64,000 nucleotides of DNA from Pontiellaceae bacterium B12227 (GTDB taxonomy: Bacteria; Verrucomicrobiota; Kiritimatiellia; Kiritimatiellales; Pontiellaceae). The stretch covers positions 1-64,000 of the forward strand of contig JAROAZ010000019.1 of assembly GCA_029432775.1 (NCBI GenBank). The letters are read 5' to 3'. Below the pieces are notes generated by a model that was not told where the DNA came from, did no database searches, and saw nothing but the letters and a program-made list of their open reading frames with translations. A program made the translations under genes and the position numbers. Below, in pieces: positions 60,895-64,000 of the stretch. How positions within the stretch are numbered: position 1 is the first letter of the stretch; each line of letters opens with the position of its first letter.

Positions 60895-63471
60895 ATGTTT
60901 CGGAAAATAGCAGTACTCAGTGGTCTCATTTTTACATTTGGGGCTTCGGCGGAAGTGGTGGATCATCTGGTCCTGGGCGATGCGGTATCGGAGCAGGCGC
61001 ACCAGCTTGAAGCCGAGTTGAGCGACGTCGTCGACGGCGCGCTGGGCCAGAAGGCGCGGCGCTTGCTGGCCAATGGCGAATGGCGGGGCGGCAAAGTCAC
61101 GATGAAGATGAAGGTTGACCCGGAAAAGCCGAACTATTTCACGGTTAAGTTCTGGGGCGGCGACACCTGCGGCGAGGAGCAGTATGAAGCGCGTCTCTGC
61201 CTTTACGTGAATGGTAAACAGCTGGGTACCCGGCACCTTGGTCAGATCGATATGCTCGATATCATGAAGTATGACCTGCCGCGCTATCCCGGCCGCTTCC
61301 TCTATACCACCCGCCCGCTGCCGCTCCACATGACCGAGGGAAAAACCGAGGTTGAACTGACCATTGAGGGACAGGGTGGCATCAACGGCTATGCGCCGAA
61401 GATTGCGGATTACCAGAAAATGATGAAGGAGCCGTCGCGGGGAATCTACCGAGCCTATGTTCACACCAATCCGGGTTTCCAACCTTTGGAAGATGAAGTG
61501 CAGGGAACGGCCCCGGTGCTGCCGATTCGTCCGGAGCCGGGCATTGAGGTGATTGAGAAGCTGAAGAAAGATCTGAACGAACGGTCGAAGTATGAACTGG
61601 AGCGACCGGGCAAAAAGCATGAGCTGAACATTCAATACCTTGCCCATGCCTATAAAACACCCTGGAATATTGCCTATAAAAACAAGGTGGCGCTGGAGCG
61701 GCTTGTGGATGCCATCGATATTCATTATCTGGAGTGGCGCAAAGATCCGGATGCCAGTCTGGGAAGACGTTGGATTTTCAAGGGGCCCATTGGCGATGCC
61801 ATCCGCTTGACGCATGAAGACCTGAAACCGTGGCTGGACGAAAAGGTGCCGGGAACGAAGACTGTGCGCCGTAAAGCCTGGGCGGAGCTGATGGTGGCAT
61901 CGCGCACCCACAACTCCTCGAAAGAGGGGGAGGCGCGCCGCGCCTACACGAACCAGTGCATGATCAAGGATCAGAATACCTATTACTGCAACCTGGCGAT
62001 TGCGTTGATCTATCCGAAAAAGGCGTGGCCGGAAAAAAAGGCCCGTCGGATGCTGTACGAGGCGATGGGACTGGAGCCCTTCAGCGGGAGTTGGGATGAA
62101 TATGCAAAACCGGACTGGAGCCACGGTAAGAATAAGATGCTGCTTACGCCTGCAGGGCTGACGCGGGAACTCGGTTTTGTTGGTGCTTACGGTGAAATTA
62201 TCTGCGATTCCGGTGTGGCGATCTATGAAGCGACCAAGTCGTCGCCCGAAGGCGCTGACCCACGTATCCGTGAACAATTGATCAGGATGATCCGTGCGCG
62301 TGCGCCGTTCCGCTATCCGTTGGTGGATAAGGAGGGGTATCGCAGCATGAACATGGAAGGCCTCATCGGTTGGCGCGACTGGAAGTTCCCGGGTAACGTG
62401 ATGTATGACCAGTTCAACGGCCGCGATGGCGGAGCGTTTGAAGTGGCGGTGTCAACCGGTGACAAAGTGCTGCTCGGCTATGGTCAGCAGATGCTGGAGG
62501 ATAACCAGTATTTTCAGGTGGTGAAAAAGCGGATGGAGGAGCGGGGAACCAGTTCAAAAACCTATCTGTTAAATGTGCCGGAACTTTATGAAATGGTTTC
62601 TTCGCTAGAGGATCAACCTTACCGCCTTCCGATGAGTGACGGGCAGCCCGACTTTGTTTTTGCTGACCCCGGGAACGGGGTGCTGGCATTTAAGGATCGG
62701 GGCCGGATCTTCTACAGTTCGCTCTACTGGCGGGCACGGCGTATGGTGAACAATCTTGCGCGGGTGCATTATATGACCCCGCACATGGAGGTGGATTCCA
62801 TCGTAAACATTGAGACAGAGTTCAACGACAGCGGTAAAAAATACACCTTCCCGGAACGCACGAACCAGGAGTTCAGCCGTGGCCGTGAAGAGAGGTGGTA
62901 TACCTCTCAGGGCATCTATCAGGCCATGGCCGGCGTTGAATATCCCATTGCCAGGGTGCGCGGCGACGATTCGTTTGAATATGGCCAGGAGCACCTTCAG
63001 GCCGGCAAGGCGCAGCTTTATATCATGAGCTATGGCGACTACTTTATTGCCATGAACTGTGACGACAGCGACTCGTTCCGGGTTGATATTCCCGCCGACT
63101 TTGTCGGAGCCAAAGATCTGGTCTCGAAGCAGATTGCTAAATTCCCGCAGGCCAACCTCCGGCCGGGTAAAACGATGGTACTTTGCCGGGATTGGAACAT
63201 TCAGCCGCCGGAGCCGGTTGTTGTAAAGGCGCCTGTTGAAGAACCCCGGACAGAGCCGGTCGTGGTTGCGGTTGCTGCAAAACCAGACGTGCCGGTGAAA
63301 CAGGAAAAGCAACCGGAACCCACGCCGGAGCCGGTTGTATTGGACGAACTCCCAGTAGACCCGGTTGCTGCGCCATCGGAGTCGGCGGAGTTCCGTAAGA
63401 TCCTGATGATGGTTGGAGGCGGCCTGATCTTTGTGGTGCTTCTGGCCGTGCTGGGTAAGCGAAAGAGATAG
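60895..63471 (+). CDS. Large secreted protein with C-terminal membrane anchor, possible polysaccharide lyase
   Basis: ATG 60895 follows GAGG by nine bases and gives a signal peptide ending near FGASA. Residues ~20-170 are a beta-sandwich (YFTVKFWGGDTCGEEQYEARL), typical of the N-terminal domain of GH127-like and other glycan enzymes. Residues ~200-600 are helical (WNIAYKNKVALERLVDAIDIHYL, NQCMIKDQNTYYCNLAIALIY, GLIGWRDWKFPGNVMYDQFNG), consistent with an alpha/alpha toroid; a beta domain follows to ~770. The end is a Pro/Glu/Val-rich linker, a membrane helix (ILMMVGGGLIFVVLLAVLG) and KRKR. This tripartite tail resembles a sorting or tail-anchor signal without a PEP motif. A lyase role is inferred from fold resemblance and context; I cannot name the family. 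Confidence 0.7.
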   Translation: MFRKIAVLSGLIFTFGASAEVVDHLVLGDAVSEQAHQLEAELSDVVDGALGQKARRLLANGEWRGGKVTMKMKVDPEKPNYFTVKFWGGDTCGEEQYEARLCLYVNGKQLGTRHLGQIDMLDIMKYDLPRYPGRFLYTTRPLPLHMTEGKTEVELTIEGQGGINGYAPKIADYQKMMKEPSRGIYRAYVHTNPGFQPLEDEVQGTAPVLPIRPEPGIEVIEKLKKDLNERSKYELERPGKKHELNIQYLAHAYKTPWNIAYKNKVALERLVDAIDIHYLEWRKDPDASLGRRWIFKGPIGDAIRLTHEDLKPWLDEKVPGTKTVRRKAWAELMVASRTHNSSKEGEARRAYTNQCMIKDQNTYYCNLAIALIYPKKAWPEKKARRMLYEAMGLEPFSGSWDEYAKPDWSHGKNKMLLTPAGLTRELGFVGAYGEIICDSGVAIYEATKSSPEGADPRIREQLIRMIRARAPFRYPLVDKEGYRSMNMEGLIGWRDWKFPGNVMYDQFNGRDGGAFEVAVSTGDKVLLGYGQQMLEDNQYFQVVKKRMEERGTSSKTYLLNVPELYEMVSSLEDQPYRLPMSDGQPDFVFADPGNGVLAFKDRGRIFYSSLYWRARRMVNNLARVHYMTPHMEVDSIVNIETEFNDSGKKYTFPERTNQEFSRGREERWYTSQGIYQAMAGVEYPIARVRGDDSFEYGQEHLQAGKAQLYIMSYGDYFIAMNCDDSDSFRVDIPADFVGAKDLVSKQIAKFPQANLRPGKTMVLCRDWNIQPPEPVVVKAPVEEPRTEPVVVAVAAKPDVPVKQEKQPEPTPEPVVLDELPVDPVAAPSESAEFRKILMMVGGGLIFVVLLAVLGKRKR
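61477..61491. repeat. TTCCAA-N3-TTGGAA palindrome, copy 14
   Basis: Perfect arms around CCT, read as FQPLE. Confidence 0.82.
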
Positions 63472-63517
63472 TTTCATTGCTGCTGAACGGGGAGCTGCTT
63501 GACGTAGTGGCAGTTCC

Positions 63518-63652
63518 TTCCAATGGTCGGCCGTTGCCTTTGCCGAAGGCGCGTTCCTCGTGAGCGCGGCGCGTGTAGACGGTCTGGCCCGGTTTATTTC
63601 CGCTGCGTCTTTTGCCGGCGACTTTACGATCATTGGGGTTGAAAAACGGTAA
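63518..63652 (+). pseudogene. Possible C-terminal remnant of a GH95-like protein
   Basis: In the 222-base gap an open stretch reads FQWSAVAFAEGAFLVSAARV, then DGLARFISAASFAGDF, ending TIIGVEKR and stop. The pattern of strands followed by S-AG resembles C-terminal beta-sandwich ends of GH95-type proteins. It has no start codon, and a decayed palindrome (TTCCAATGGTCGGCC) begins it. It may be the scar of a deleted gene. Confidence 0.35.
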
Positions 63653-63693
63653 TGCGGATTGGCGTCGGGGTGTAAAACAGGCATTTTGTCAGA

Positions 63694-64000
63694 ATGAATA
63701 AAAGAACGGTAATCATTCGGTTGTGGATCGCGGTTATCTTTTGCGGAACTGCGAGTGCCCGGGCCTCTCAGGAAAAGCGTCCGAATATCCTCTTTATCAT
63801 TGCAGATGATCTGGGCGCACGTTTGGGATGTTATGATGACGCGCTGGCAGTAACCCCGAATCTGGACCGGCTCGCACTGCAAGGGGTTGTTTTTCGCAAT
63901 GCCTACTGCCAGTACCACACCTGTGGACCCAGCCGTGCCAGTATGATGTCGGGAAAATATCCTTTCGAGTCCGGCTATACGCATAATAAAGACGGCACCT
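63694..64000 (+). CDS. Type I sulfatase, N-terminal part (cut by window end)
   Basis: ATG 63694 starts MNKRTVIIRLWIAVIFCGTASARA, a signal peptide, then RPNILFIIADDLGARLGCYD with the metal-binding Asp pair. TPNLDRLALQGVVF leads to CGPSR with the formylglycine Cys ~77, followed by MMSGKYP. About 102 residues are visible and the frame is still open at the last base. CGPSR and the CQYHT context differ from the CAPTR/CTPTR enzymes earlier in the window and suggest an iduronate-2-sulfatase-like subfamily. It is the eighth sulfatase in the window and follows the anchored protein at 60895 with a short gap containing a possible remnant. Confidence 0.88.
   Translation, partial: MNKRTVIIRLWIAVIFCGTASARASQEKRPNILFIIADDLGARLGCYDDALAVTPNLDRLALQGVVFRNAYCQYHTCGPSRASMMSGKYPFESGYTHNKDGT

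Noticed and set aside
1..64000. CRISPR array, tRNA, rRNA, phage or transposase genes
   Set aside because: No regularly spaced repeats, no tRNA-like cloverleaf with a recognisable T-arm, and no transposase or integrase-like product were seen. The palindrome copies are irregularly spaced and mostly within genes.

Overview
The window is a dense block of secreted carbohydrate-degrading enzymes from a marine-type bacterium of the PVC superphylum, most likely Kiritimatiellota (Pontiella-like). That placement is inferred from the many arylsulfatase-like genes, a PEP-CTERM protein, a serine/threonine kinase translationally coupled to an ECF-like sigma factor, and many FN3, discoidin and CBM6 modules on secreted enzymes. 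Nearly every gene lies on the + strand; the LacI-family regulator is the only well-supported - strand gene. I saw no rRNA, tRNA, CRISPR array or intact insertion sequence.

Layout. 1-5.6 kb: a truncated multidomain secreted protein, a large beta-helix protein and an agarase-like glycosidase. 5.8-16.2 kb: a subtilisin-like protease carrying a CBM6-type module, a heparinase II/III-like lyase lipoprotein, an ABC exporter, a sialate-acetylesterase-like enzyme and a sulfatase. 16.4-19.0 kb: the sigma factor and a kinase-like protein. 19.0-29.9 kb: modular surface proteins, a PEP-CTERM protein with an altered paralogue, an SGNH-type esterase, a 1459-residue alginate-lyase-like protein, a possible group II intron remnant and several hairpins. 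30.0-35.7 kb: two sulfatases, an esterase and a GH78-like rhamnosidase. 35.8-41.0 kb: the LacI regulator diverging from an esterase, a beta-helix protein and a sulfatase. 41.2-64 kb: a second heparinase-like lyase, a beta-helix lipoprotein, four sulfatases (the last cut by the window end), two GH95-like enzymes, a hydrolase fusion, a GH141-like beta-helix protein with a PDZ domain and a C-terminally anchored protein.

Working model (inference). Eight sulfatases, two GH95-like and one GH141-like enzyme, a GH78-like enzyme, at least three lyase-like proteins and five esterases would together remove sulfate and acyl groups and cleave a complex sulfated polysaccharide, most likely a fucose- and/or rhamnose-containing algal glycan. 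One sulfatase and one GH95-like enzyme lack signal peptides and overlap by four bases, so the last steps may occur in the cytoplasm. No sulfatase-maturing enzyme or sugar importer is visible.

The most striking unexplained signal is a dispersed 15-bp palindrome, TTCCAA-N3-TTGGAA. Fourteen copies have perfect 6-bp arms, and at least eleven more have 5-bp arms. It occurs in all reading frames of unrelated genes (encoding FQxLE, PxIG or SNxWK) and once between genes, so it appears to be a DNA-level element.
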